NCBI GenBank assembly: GCA_000231825.2
Contig: AFXF02001781.1
Span: 62,001-126,000, forward strand
Length of the DNA stretch: 64,000 nucleotides
Source: Tetrahymena elliotti 4EA
Lineage: Eukaryota; Ciliophora; Oligohymenophorea; Hymenostomatida; Tetrahymenidae
Direction of reading: 5' to 3'
Shown here: positions 53,001-64,000 of the stretch, piece after piece
Layout of the letters: the number at the start of each line of letters is the position of its first letter
How positions within the stretch are numbered: the first letter of the stretch is position 1
Notes under the pieces: model-generated
The model's database searches: none
Told to the model about the DNA's origin: nothing
The model's input: the letters and a program-made list of their open reading frames with translations, nothing else
Program-made: the position numbers and the translations under genes

Positions 53001-56000
53001 AAATTAAGTTCATTGCAAAGAAAAAGTTCAAAGTAAGTTTAATAAAGCCAAACAGAGTAAGATAAAGTGTAAACACAAAAAAGTTAAAAATGCTATGTAA
53101 ATGAGGAGTTTTTGAAAATAAATGATATTTCTAACTTAAAAGAAACACCTAAATTAAATTCAAATTTTAACAATGATCTGTAAGCAAAAGATTAAGATTA
53201 TGTTTTAAGGGGATAACAAAATTAAGAAGTAAAAAAAAATTTGAAAGAAAAACAAACTCAAATTTTGAAAGATTAAAATGCAAAATCAACTGAATATGTT
53301 TAGATCAAGACTTATATTTAATAACAGCACTAGATTTAAGCAAAAATTGAGCTTGAAAGATAATTATCAGGGAAAGATGTGACTAGGATAGCAACTTCTA
53401 GTGCAAACAGTTCTCCTACTAGTAGCTATGTAAAAATGGCACATAATTTTATGCTATCTTCATTGAACAGTTCTCATTTAAATAATGAAAAAATGCTTAC
53501 AGAAGATAGAATTATAGGTGATGATATTAACTCTTAGATTAAATTAGAAAAGCAAGAGTCTATCCCTATAGAGAAATCTCTTGAAATAATCAAATAGAAA
53601 ATATCTCCTGCAAATGAAATTGCATCAAAAAAGATAACATAAGAAGAACAAATTAAATCATAGTTAGCAAAATATAAAAAGCTTCGTTAATTAGATTCTA
53701 ATATAAACATTAAGTAAGAGTAGATAAAAAATAAAGCTAGTCTCAAGAATTTAGCTTCTGAACTTCTTGATATGAAGAGTATGATCCCTTCTATATCTTA
53801 CTAGAATACACCAAGTAGTTAATTGTTTAGTCTCAGAGTACAGTAAGATAATGCTTTGTTGATACGTCCATAATCGTAAAACAAAAATGAAATAAAAATA
53901 AATGATTCATAGATGAACAATAACTAAATATGTTTGAAAATTTAAGATAAAAGTTAATAATTGTAACCACCTTAGTAATCAGATTAATTCGAGAGAAAAA
54001 GTAAAATAAGAAAAAATTCAATTTCCAAGATATAGTGGGAATTTTAAAAAGAAGAGAATAACAGTAATACTCAAAATATTAGAAGTAAATCTAAATCTGT
54101 AGGGAAAAAAAAATCAATTATTCAAGTAACAGAATAGAATCCCCTACCAATTAATCATAAAGGTAGGTAGAGTGTTATAAGCTTAAAAAATGCTAGTGAG
54201 GAATAAAGGCAGTTACTATTAAAATAGGATTCAACAAATTTAAAATAAATATCTTAAATGAAAATATAGAATAATAGTTAAAATTTAATTTAAAAATAAA
54301 TTAATTCATAAGATTAGAAAAAGTTTCTTTGGAGATCTATGACTAAATAAATTGGTTTAGAATTAAACACACCTTCTTCAAGAAAAAAAGAATTTTAGTA
54401 GTAGTTTTAAAATTAGAGAATCGATATGAATTCATCTTAGACCAAGCTTGGATTTTAGTACTCATTTTGTAATTAAGGTGGTGGAAACCAAAGTGATTCT
54501 TCATAAATACAGATAAGTTAATTTTAGTTTGATAGAAAAAACTCAGCAGACAGTGAAAGGAATAAATCTCAAAGAGTTGAAAATTAAGAATAATTTTAAT
54601 AACAACATATTTCGCAGTTAAGATTAAAGATAGACAGCTCATCTAATCATAAAATTTAAAAGGGTTAACAAAGCAGTATTTTACATTCTCCATAAATTAA
54701 AGGTTTTACTAGAAACAATACAATGCTTAGTTCTCAAAGTTCTCACAGGTCAGCCCAAAAAAAGAAAACAGATGAAGAAAATATGACTAGCTTATAAGTG
54801 ATATAAGCTTTTACTAAACCTCACAAAGTATTATCAACAAATAATTTTTTTCTTATGTTTAAATGATAAATTTTTAAAATAGGAGTAAATGATTAAAAAC
54901 GATTTATTTGATGAAGTTAACAAATTTGTTATTTTAGATAGAGCTACTAGAATTATATAAAAATACTTAAGAAGGTAAACATTTTTAAAATTAAAAAAGC
55001 ATTTAAAATAATAATAAAAAATAGAAAATAATAAAGTAAAAACTAACTTAAATAGAGCCTTTTCAAAAAAAACAGAAGACAAAATTCTTAGTCAGGAAGT
55101 AAATCTATTTTTGAATATTTTATTTTTAAAATTTATCAAATATTTCTAATAATAAATGAAGTTTTAAAATTTAAAAATGGAGATTTAAACAGGTTGTCCT
55201 ATAACTAATTAACCCTTTCATCTCAAGTAAATCCTGAAACTTAAAAATTTTAGTAAATCGAAAATGGCTTTAGATAAGTTGAATCAAAGTAGTCAATAGA
55301 ATAAAATAGTTATTAAGAACTTGAAATTTAAGAAAAATAAACTAATTCTTAAAACACATTTTTAAATTCTTAATATACATACCAAAACTCTCCAAAGATT
55401 CAAGGGAGTTAATCCTCAAATGCAAGAAATCTTCTTAGTTCTGAAAGAGGAATATTTAGAGATAATTTTTTTTAGCTAATTTAAAAATTTCCTTTTGTTC
55501 CAATTAGTTTTTATAGGTAAAATTAAATCTTTTGTTTCAAAAGTTAATTATTAATGAATATTAAAAAAGACCATTAAAATTTGAACAAATTTCTCTCTGG
55601 AGAATAAAAGAACTGTACTAAAATGTTAGAATTTGTAAAACAGATTCAAAAAAATTTGATGTCAATTTTTGTATGAAATTATCAAGTTCAAGAGGATTTT
55701 CTAACTTCATTAATTTTTCTCTCAAAGGATTAAATTCCAAATATTAAAATTTAAATGGTATTTCAACTTTAAATGAATGGTTATTTTAGGCTATATTATA
55801 GTATGTTGAAATTCAAAATAAGCAATTTTACCTTACTATGAAGGATAGATACTTACTTGATTTTGGAGGAGATGATTAGTTTAAATTTGGAGAATCTAAT
55901 CAAATTTAAATATTAATTGATAAAAAATATTAATATTTAATGAATTCATCAGATTTATTTTTTAATTCTGAAATACCTAAAAAAAGCACTACAGTAACAC

Positions 56001-59000
56001 ATCTAAAATTGGTAGATCTATTGCTAAATCTTTTAATACCCAAAATTAAATTAATGGGTGAAACCTTGACTTTATGCACTGATTAAGATTAAATAGATAG
56101 GTTCTAAATTGTAAAAAAAAATTTACAAATATTTAAACTCTATAAAAATTCAAAGTATTAATAAAGAAGGAAAGTTATTTGCTCTTGGATTCCAGTTTTT
56201 GTAAATATTTTTTAATTGTTAAATTATTTAATTTAATAACAAATAATTTAGATAAAAAAGAATTAATCGGCTGTTTTCTAATATAAGAATGTATCTACCT
56301 ATGAAGAACTGAGCTACTTTCCAAAAATAAAAAAAATTGAAAGAAAGCAGAGTATATTCTTCTAAAAAGATCAAGAACAGAAAGAAGAATTATTATTTTT
56401 GTAGGGTTAAAATTCTTAAAATGGTAAACTTAATTATGACAAAGAAACTGAAAATTCACCAAATGTAACAATAAATAATTTGTAACAGTCTAGTATGATA
56501 TCTAAAGTAAACTTAAGTTTTCATGCAGTTTCGAAAAAAGAAATGAAAAGTTTAAATGTTGAATCTTAGCAAAGCAAAAAAAGAGATACAAGTAGACGAG
56601 ATCTCTTAAAAAAAGGAGACAGCTCAAACATTCTTAAAAAAATGAATTCACATGATGAAAATGTTTCATTTTAAAACTAAAATGAAAAAGAAATTGAAAA
56701 ATCTTTTAAAGAATTTAATTTATTTTAAAACGAATAATATTAAGATTATGCAAGAACTAAATCAATTTCTTAGTTCAGTAAGCATTAGTCTAAGATTGAC
56801 TAAATTCAGAAAAGTAATTCTCAAATTTCTCCTAATGTTAATTACAACATAAATAATTAAAGTTACCTTGTTAAACAAATTAATAAATAAGAATTTAATG
56901 AGCAGTATGATGATTAAAATAGTCTAATATTGAATAAAAAAATAAGTAAATATGGCAGTCAGAATTTGATTTAAGAAAAGTAAAAAACTCATCAAAAAAA
57001 TTAAGAGAGTTTGAATTTAATTCATTAAGATTAGTAAGGTTAAATAGAAAAATAAGCAAATAAATAATCCAAATCTATTCATTCGAACTAATCTCATTCC
57101 GATAATTAAATTAATTCTTTAAATGTATTCAAAGGAGTTGAAAATCAGATTGAACTCGAAAATTAAATTCAATCACCCATTCAAAAGTAAAATTAAAATC
57201 CAGATTTATAAAGTAAAATCAATTGATTTTTTATTAAAATTAGAATTGATGATTTACAAAACTTAATCTAAATTGGAACTTCTTTTAGTAAATATAATGA
57301 AGAGTCAATGAATTCAAGTCGGTAGTTTACAAGTGGAAGTATAAAATTTTAGCATTATTTGATTATTCTAGTTTAACATAAAGACTTTTAAAATATAGAT
57401 TCCTTAAACGCATTCAAAAATGTTTAAAAAACCCTATCTCGTTTACGAAAATAAGATTACACAGATTACTTTGAGGACTATATAACATATGGAGATTATT
57501 AGTAAGTCAAGTATCATCAGATTAAATCAACAGCAAATCCTTTCCTGAACAACTAAATACTATTCAAAGGAATAATAAAATATGAGCATAATTATTTTTT
57601 GTGTCAGATAGTCTATAATTATGATGATTATTTTATGGGTTAATTTTTCTCAAAAATAATTGCCAACAATAATTCAAGGTAATCAATCTTATTAAACGTA
57701 GATTACTTTTATTTAATAATTAATTTTAAAAAAGATTCATAGTTAAATTCAGTCAAATTGTTCAAAAGAAAAATAATAATTGGGAAAGCTAGATTATCAT
57801 TCCATTTAAAACTTTTATAAGGTGGTTTTTAAATTATGATATTAAAAAATTTTAGTATCAAGCCTTTAGAGATAACTTTGGTTTTACTAAAAGCTAATTA
57901 GATAAAATTAGAAAGAATGTGAAGCGTCTTATTTATTTTGAAGAATCAGAGGCTAAAATATTATATTTCTAATAAAACATTTATGATTAAACTTAGATTA
58001 AAAAAAAAGAAAAGTATTTGCACAATAAAGATAAAAATTATACTTCATTATAAAACATGCTATTTGCAGCTGCATTTGATAACTCATTATAAGATTTAAT
58101 GAAAATTATAAACATAGAGAATCCTCTGGAAGATATCAAAGCTAATTTAGACATTATGAGAAGTTCTACATTTTTAGTAGAAAAGAGAACCTTGAGAATG
58201 GAAAAAAAATTACAGCAAATAAAATAAAACTCTAATATTGATTATCATGTGTAACTGAAGCAATTTTATCAATTTTATTTTTTTATTAATTTATTTTAAA
58301 AATGAAAAGGAAAATATTAAATAACAAAAAGAAGATAAAGAATTTTGCTGATAAAAAAATCACTGTAGTAAAAGAATAATTTGAATTAGCTTTTAGAGAA
58401 AACTTTCTTAGATATTAAGAGCATCAGTTTGATTCTTAACTAATTAACAGTAATTACTTTTAAATACTTAGAGGTTATAACACAATTTATACTCCAAACG
58501 AAAATAGACTAATCTTTTTAGAAAGCTAAGATTGCTATTTTAAATTCAAGAAATATGATAAAATTTTATCTGAAAGATTAGATGTGTTGCAAGAAGAAAA
58601 ACTTGTGATGTTTGTAACATTTAAAAATATGTAAAAGCAAGATAAAAAATATAACATAACTTTTAAGGATCCTTACATAATAGATAAAATACTAAATGCC
58701 GTTCTATTTAAATCTGAGTTCAACGATAATTAGCATAAATACATTCAGAATTTCCTTATTAAAAAACTGTTTTAAAAAAAGAGAGCTATTAATGGCATTT
58801 AAGAAAAAGTTATTTCTTTTTACAAAAAAGCACTCCCATAAGATTCTTCACCATCAACATTCATAGAAATTTTTAACTAAAAAACAGTTGAATTACTTAC
58901 TTCTTTCAGTTTTAATAATAGATTTACAATAGATTTTAGTGCTAATGAAGTTCAGAAAAGTTTATCGTAACTATCTAATCATTTGAACTTAACTTTAATT

Positions 59001-62000
59001 AATTAACACATTAATTAAGTAACAGAAAATATTAAAAAAGTTTATTTCTAAACAATTCAAACATAATTCTTTTTTAAAATACAAAATGAAAAATATATTG
59101 TAGAATCCACCCTTTACCACTCTAAAAATAACCTCAATATTATACCTATTTTCTATATACTTCTCAATATCTCTTACTTTAAAAAACAAAAAACCGTATC
59201 AAACAAGCTACTTTTAAGCTAAGGAGATATAGAGATCATATTCAAAAGCCAAGTCAATCATGAAAATATTTTTGATGTGAATTAGCTCCTTCTTGTCAGC
59301 TTGAATATTATGAAAAAAGTTGAAAAAATCCCATATGAACATTACAGCAAATTTATCCTACCTTTGAAATCATTCTATCCCTTTAATAACTACTTGAAGA
59401 GATTAATCTTACTTAATTCTTTTTCTGAAGAGGTAAAAAAATAATTATAGAAAATGTCTTTATTTTTTAAGTGGCATATTGTCAATAAATTTTTTAGAAT
59501 TTTCTTTAATCGTAAATAGTTTTATTCATTATTAATATCAATGATATCATCATGCTAATTTCTTTTAGCTTTTAATTTTATTTGAAATGAGATAGAATTT
59601 TCTCGGTAATAATTTTATTTAAAAACATTCACTATTTCAATAGATTTTTTGTTTAAAAATTTTATTTAAAAACCTGTTTAATTTTAAAATAAATCAATAA
59701 ATTTTTGTTATTTTATAGAAAAATTTTTAGGTGGGAAGTAAGTTCACATTAAGTCCTCTCAGCGCTATGAAAGTTGAAATGAATTACATGAAAGTAATTT
59801 ACAAAGGTGTTAATAAAATTTAAGGACAGTTCTGTATTTTAACTATAAAATAATATTAATATTTAGACTATTATTAAATTCAAATTTATTTTCCTATTTC
59901 TGCAAGAAAATATTCCACTTTCATATATGAGTAGAATATAAGATAGTTTACTATTAATTTTATTCATAATATTCTCAGATATCCTTCAGATCTATGTAGT
60001 TCATAGTACAGGAGCTACAAATAATTCGAAGAAGCTATAAAAGAAAACTAGATTTCTCAATAATTTCAATAAGGAGAAACATAAAGTAGTGAAATAGGAC
60101 CAAAAGTTTTTTGCTAATTAGTTAATCCTTCATAATAAAGAGACAATAGAATGCTTTACTATGTAATTTAAATTATTAAATTTAACTAAAAATTAATTAT
60201 TTTCAAACAAAATTAGATGTGGAATCAAATTGCTCAATAAATAAAAGTAAAGAAAAATTTGTAGAATATTTAAATATTCGAAATGGATAACTATTATAGT
60301 GTTCTTCATGAGCAAATTTTTGATAGAGTTATTCAAGTACATAACAATGACAGTATCTTATTTGAAGTCTTTTTAGAGAATTTAAATAAAAGAAATGCAA
60401 ATAAAATATCTGACCCTTTTAAAAATATTCACTATCCTAATACAGGAGAGTATGTCTTATTTATTAAAATAAACTTTTTCAATAAAATCAATCAGTACAA
60501 TGAAAAAATAAGTCTTCAAAATACTCTTTACACTTACTATACTGAGAACTTAAACGTGCTTTTAGAAGACCTCAAACTTCTTCATAAAAAAAATAAATCA
60601 AAACTATAATATAAAATATAGAACTAAGAAGATTCAACAGATAGCAAAAACTTAAATAATTATGAAAATGATGAGCCTGTACTTGAAAAAGAAAAAAACA
60701 CTTACTACATTAGATACTAAGGCAATCATTAAAATCTGAAAGACAAATACTCTATTGATGAAATTCTTAATTCTCTTGAAATCACACAATCTAAGATCTT
60801 TGATGCAATTACTTATATTTCCGAAAAGATTTAAAGCAATTATTAAGTTCTTTTTATGCAAGATCACATGAATTTTACTCTGAAAAAACATTCTCACCAA
60901 ACTTTACATAGTTTAATGTCTAAATCAATTAATTCATATTCAATGATAAAAAACACACCTACAAATTATAAAATGACACCTTTTATAAGGAATAAGCCAT
61001 CTATTTTGTAAGAAAATGAAAACTTATTAAGTGATATCCCTCAGGTAAACAACTCAATATTCTCTAACATTCACAATAACTATACCTCATAATAATATTT
61101 AAATAATAATTAATAGTAAGTAGCAACACCTCTGTCTTAAAAAGATTCTTAAATTAAGACCTTATATTTAAATCTGAATCAATTCTAAAACTAAAATTAA
61201 TTGCAAAAATATAACAGCTTTGTTATAGATGAGAAGTATAGTCCTATTAATTACAAACATAAGGAAGAGAATTTTTCTAAATAATTAGAAAATTAAGTCA
61301 GCATCCCATTAATTTTTACATTAAATTAAGTGGATTTAGAGTAGAATCAATAAATAATACCTGCTTTAAAACAAAAAGATCCTTAGAATTTACCCAGCTT
61401 CAGTCCTTCAGTTAATAATTCATCTTTAGCAAACAATAAATTAAGGAGTTAATCAGGTGATGAATTTGGTAATAATTTATTTTAAAGTTCTTTAAATCAA
61501 AAGATGATAGGAGGAATCTATTCAAAATATAAAACTAAAAATTAATTATTTATCAATACCTTAGAGAATAACCATTAAACTAGTCAATAATTTTACTAAA
61601 ACTCTAAAATAAATAGCCTTGCTCCATAGATTTTAAATGGAGAATAGTAATAAAACAAGGATAATATCTAAATTTATAGTAATAACTTAAAGGTGATTGA
61701 AACTAATTTAATCAAAAGAGATAAGAGACAGAAACCAAGAATTAAAACAAATTCGAATCTTAATATGGGAATAGTTGAAAATACATTGACTAAAAGCTAT
61801 ATTATCTTATATAGAAAATTATTAACTTTTAAGCCTTAAATCTTTTTATCAATTATTTATAATGAAAAATATCAAAAAATTACATTTTCTACACAGAATC
61901 TACAAAATTGCTAAGAATTCAACAAATCATATGACCTCTATCAAATAGAATATTTAATACCATATGCCAGCAAAATGATAGAAAATTCTTTGTTTAAGGA

Positions 62001-62070
62001 AGTTGGCGAAAGGCTTTACTTAGCATTTAAAAATAGAATAATTGTTTCTTTAAATGCATAACAGCTTTGA
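50025..62070 (+). CDS. Giant IQ-motif protein, second of a tandem paralogous pair
   Basis: A gene of about 12 kb with many introns, organised like its left neighbour. A tiny first exon (MQDNNLTESA, ATG 50025) is spliced at about 50111 to a TPR-like helical N-terminus (FTKSGLKFLEEGKTQEAILL; QICEAYICLNQYDNYEKFAL), which matches the equivalent region of the first giant in position and pattern. A long Q/N/S/K-rich stretch leads to an IQ-type motif (LDRATRIIQKYLRR) near 54935-54976. The C-terminal third has structured islands (IFYILLNISYFKKQ near 59145; KFILPLKSFYPFNNYLKRL near 59350). It ends with the shared block (ILYRKLLTFKPQ to EVGERLYLAFKNRIIVS) and TGA 62068-62070. Overall sequence has diverged strongly from the first copy, so the duplication is old. 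Function unknown. Confidence 0.7.
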
Positions 62071-63270
62071 AAATTTTATTTTGTGCATATCTTAATATTT
62101 ATTTCTCACTTTTAAATTAAAAACTAATATTTATTTTTGGAATTTCTCTAACATTCATAAAATAATTTTTCAAATTTTAATCAACTTATCTCAAATTTCA
62201 CTGTAAAAAATAGAATAATATTCTTTTTAAAAATTATTGGACAAATTTATAATTTTAGAAAAAAAATTTAATAATTTTGAAAAAATTACAAATTTTTCAT
62301 TAGATTTCAAATAATTTGACCTTTAAAATATAATAAAAATTGCTTTTAAAAGTTTGCATAAATAATCCTAATAAATGTATCCCGTATGAGATTAAAAATA
62401 CTAATTTACAATTAATCTATTATAAGTTAATTACTTCAAATCAAGATCTTTTATAATTGAATAGTTTTGTTACTTTTATGAATTTTCTTTTCAAAAGTAT
62501 TTATTTTCATAAAATTAATTGATTATTTTTAGTAACTATTTTTCTTGTGTGAGTAATAAAAATATTAAATAGCTAAGTTACAAACTACAAAAATTATTAA
62601 ATTCACTTTTTTAATTGTAAATGAGAATTGTAAGTAGAAATGTTTATTAATTGGATGAAAATTAGTATTTACATATTTTTATAAAGTGCAATATAGTTTT
62701 GAAAATTCATTTAATCAGGTGCGAATGAAATATTTAGGAAAGAAGAATTCATTGTAAACATGTGCTAAATTTATTTCATTTTACTTTAATTTTGCATATT
62801 AAATTAAAACTTTTCTCTTAAAAAAGGGAAAAATATTTTCCATACTTTAAAAACATTTCAATAATTAAAAAAGGTAATAAAATGTATTTTTTTACTTTAT
62901 ATAAAATTTTACAAAGAGTAAGTTTAACTTATAAAGATTTTTACTCAAGAATTAATATCATAATCTACTGTTTGAATTAGTCATTTCAAATAACTATTAA
63001 CTTCAGATTAATTATTGACTAATTGAATAGCAAAGATAAATCGTCTTAAAAGTTTTAAAGCAATAATAAGTCAAACATAATAACAGATCAACCAAAAATT
63101 AGCTCATAAGTTCACTAATACAAAATATTCCAATAAAGTTACAAAAAAACCATTAATTATTTTAGTTAATAAAGGGAGTATTTAATATATTAGTAATATT
63201 TTGATTCAATCAATTAATAGTTTACCATTAAATGTAAAATTACAATAATTTTGTAGAAAACTCAATTAGA
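62071..63270. other. Intergenic
   Basis: About 1.2 kb of AT-rich sequence: 3' flank of the second giant gene and 5' flank of the last gene. No supported coding frame, RNA gene or repeat array. Confidence 0.5.
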
Positions 63271-64000
63271 ATGGATATCATTCATGAAGAAGATGAATCA
63301 AATGCAGCTAAAATGAGTTTTTAGTATCTCGATGCTCTTAGATTTGAGCTAACTGCAAGCTTGGAACATGATTGTTAACTCATTCGCAAGGCTTTAAACA
63401 AACTTTAAACAAGTGTATCTATGAAATAAATAAATAGGCAATTAGCGAGGTCTTAGTTTGAGTAGATTAAAGAAAAGTTAGATAAATTTTTTGCTTAAAA
63501 AATAGAACCTACAACTGAATCATAGTTAGAGATACTAAGTTATTTATGCAGTGATATTAATCATCTTTTATAGCTAATTAATGAGAATTATGAAGAATAA
63601 AGTGATGTTTTTGCAGATAGTAAATATGATTTATCTAGTTCTTTGATTGATGCTGTAAAGAAAAAAGGTGGTGATTAGTACCAACAAGCAAGGAAAAAAT
63701 CTTTTTAAAAATCAAACTAATCTAATACCAACATAGAGAGTGAATATCAGTAGTTTCTTTAACCTAATTCTCATAGAAAAAACTTGTCACAGCTATCAAT
63801 GAACACAGCTTAACAAAATTCTTAAAATAACTTGATTACTTTATAATTAAATGCAAAGCAAGTTTAATCAAGATTTTAATCAAGCGAAAACCTTTATCAA
63901 AATATTCCTACAAGCTATGGTCAATAAATTCCTATAAATGTAAGTGATTAAAAAAGTAATAGTAAATATCTAGCTTCATCTTAAGATTAAGACGTTAATG
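63271..64000 (+). CDS. Hypothetical coiled-coil protein, 3' end outside window
   Basis: Unrecognised. The ATG (63271) opens a continuous frame of 243 codons running off the window, without a visible intron. The N-terminus is helical and charged (FQYLDALRFELTASLEHDCQ; FEQIKEKLDKFFAQKIEP; EILSYLCSDINHLLQLINEN), consistent with a coiled coil. From about residue 140 it becomes Q/N/S-rich. No signal peptide or catalytic motif is seen in this part. It lies on the same strand as the giant genes but shows no similarity to their N-termini. Confidence 0.7.

Overview
The window looks like macronuclear DNA of an oligohymenophorean ciliate, most likely Tetrahymena or a close relative. It is extremely AT-rich. 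TAA and TAG are read as glutamine inside conserved domains, and every gene I could follow to its end stops at TGA. Introns are AT-rich GT..AG, about 50 to 170 nt. Start codons sit behind A-rich leaders and there are no ribosome-binding sites. Gene models were traced by eye, so exon borders are approximate. Reading with the standard code fragments nearly every gene. I saw no tRNA, rRNA, CRISPR array, transposon or telomeric repeat array.

Layout, left to right. Positions 1-1142 (-) hold a secreted or lumenal protein, cut by the window edge. 2182-4113 (-) is a Q/N-rich unknown. 5099-6560 (+) is a small ankyrin protein. 7959-8735 (+) is a cyclin Y-like cyclin. 9560-13271 (-) carries a bacterial-type D-Ala-D-Ala carboxypeptidase (peptidase S11) domain. 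13990-16160 (-) is an unknown coiled-coil protein. 16960-19896 (-) is a MINDY-family deubiquitinase. 20688-22802 (+) is a diacylglycerol kinase. 23708-26350 (+) is a CFAP97-like protein with an acidic tail, followed by decayed tandem copies of its 3' end. 26946-30106 (-) is a coiled-coil/GAF protein. 31111-32376 (+) is unknown. 33197-34372 (-) is a RING plus Tudor-knot protein. 35441-49269 and 50025-62070 (+) are two giant tandem paralogues with a TPR-like N-terminus, an IQ motif and a shared C-terminal block. 63271-64000 (+) is a coiled-coil protein cut by the right edge.

There are no operons; neighbouring genes look independently transcribed. Several pairs are divergent with a shared 5' region: 4113/5099, 19896/20688, 30106/31111 and 34372/35441. 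Others converge on short 3' regions. Recognisable functions are eukaryotic signalling and ubiquitin chemistry: a cyclin, a lipid kinase, a deubiquitinase and a ubiquitin ligase. Added to these are probable ciliary or cytoskeletal low-complexity proteins. The two items I find most unusual are the intact S11 peptidase domain inside an intron-bearing nuclear gene and the tandem pair of giant genes.
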